DNA of 64,000 nucleotides from Clostridium sp. D43t1_170807_H7 (GTDB lineage Bacteria > Bacillota > Clostridia > Clostridiales > Clostridiaceae), in contig NZ_JADNLK010000004.1 in assembly GCF_015555905.1 (NCBI RefSeq), positions 114,784-178,783 of the forward strand, read 5' to 3'. This document shows positions 63,887 to 64,000 of this stretch, in pieces. The notes under the pieces were generated by a model. The model was not told the DNA's origin, searched no databases, and worked only from the letters and a program-made list of their open reading frames with translations. Both the position numbers and the translations under genes were made by a program. Numbering within the stretch: position 1 is the stretch's first letter; each line of letters starts with the position of its first letter.

Positions 63887-64000
63887 ATGGATTCAATTAT
63901 AACTTATTTACTATCATATAATCAATACTTAATTAACATTATCGGTGAATTACTTTTATTTATTTCACAACACATACCACTAAAACAAATGATATTTGAT
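63887..64000 (+). mobile_element. 5' end of an insertion sequence with partial transposase gene
   Basis: An open frame starts at ATG 63887 with AAAGG upstream and runs off the window after 38 codons: MDSIITYLLSYNQYL, then LLLFISQHIPLKQMIFD. This opening resembles transposases common in clostridia as I remember them; I cannot fix the family from 38 residues. The sequence just before it (AACAACGACCCCC at about 63812-63824 and GGTTGTCGTT at 63874-63883) has the look of an IS left end with partly complementary repeats. The IS would lie upstream of nox. Confidence 0.45.

Overview
The window looks like chromosomal DNA of a Clostridium sensu stricto species. It is strongly AT-rich, with A/T-ending codons and strong GGAGG-type ribosome binding sites, and most genes end in hairpins with long AT stems. 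The gene set is that of an anaerobic Firmicute: HemZ, reverse rubrerythrin, YtaF, bifunctional Rel, DUF1540, and selenium/molybdenum accessory genes. The species cannot be named from this stretch. No rRNA, tRNA, CRISPR array or prophage was seen.

Layout. (1) 1-1.4 kb: the end of a two-component ThrE-type exporter and a 47-residue basic protein. (2) 1.5-11 kb: one long minus-strand operon, in transcription order RecJ-like DHH protein, apt, relA, dtd, MBL hydrolase, hemZ, hisS, aspS, with a promoter at 10977-11005. The RecJ-like protein has lost its catalytic motifs. (3) 11-16 kb: secD-secF and topB. (4) 15.8-21.2 kb: a class B penicillin-binding lipoprotein, small proteins, a MATE exporter, and a serine hydrolase gene killed by one in-frame TGA. 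(5) 21.3-24.6 kb: selD, with yedF, yqeB and yqeC convergent to it, the accessory genes for selenium-dependent molybdenum hydroxylases. (6) 25-31 kb: small genes, a HAD phosphatase, a possible 122-bp MITE-like element, glgA, a YjeM-type permease and a PHP phosphatase. (7) 31.4-42.7 kb: a transposase-like gene, a beta-propeller lipoprotein, an M42 peptidase, a SNF2 helicase, and a GH31 glycosidase divergent from an AraC regulator. (8) 42.7-55.7 kb: an ABC/FtsX exporter, YtaF, pentapeptide and TPR proteins, reverse rubrerythrin with DUF1540, a PHP protein, truA, an M19 dipeptidase, a lipoprotein, a second decayed serine hydrolase and a GNAT acetyltransferase. (9) 55.8-59.5 kb: modABC and a divergent HTH/molybdate-binding-like regulator, with four 10-bp-phased repeats at the modA start. 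(10) 59.6-64 kb: a second transposase-like gene, a GHL10 protein, an NADH oxidase, and an IS transposase cut off by the window edge.

Two themes link distant genes. First, selD-yedF-yqeB-yqeC and modABC plus its regulator fit a common use: supplying molybdate and selenium to a molybdenum hydroxylase encoded elsewhere. Second, the genes at 31.9-32.9 kb and 59.7-60.6 kb are paralogues of IS1595-type transposases. Both have lost at least two of the three expected catalytic positions, and each is followed about 190-210 bp downstream by the same 42-nt palindrome. I consider this pair the most likely undescribed system here: a domesticated transposase with a cognate DNA or RNA palindrome.
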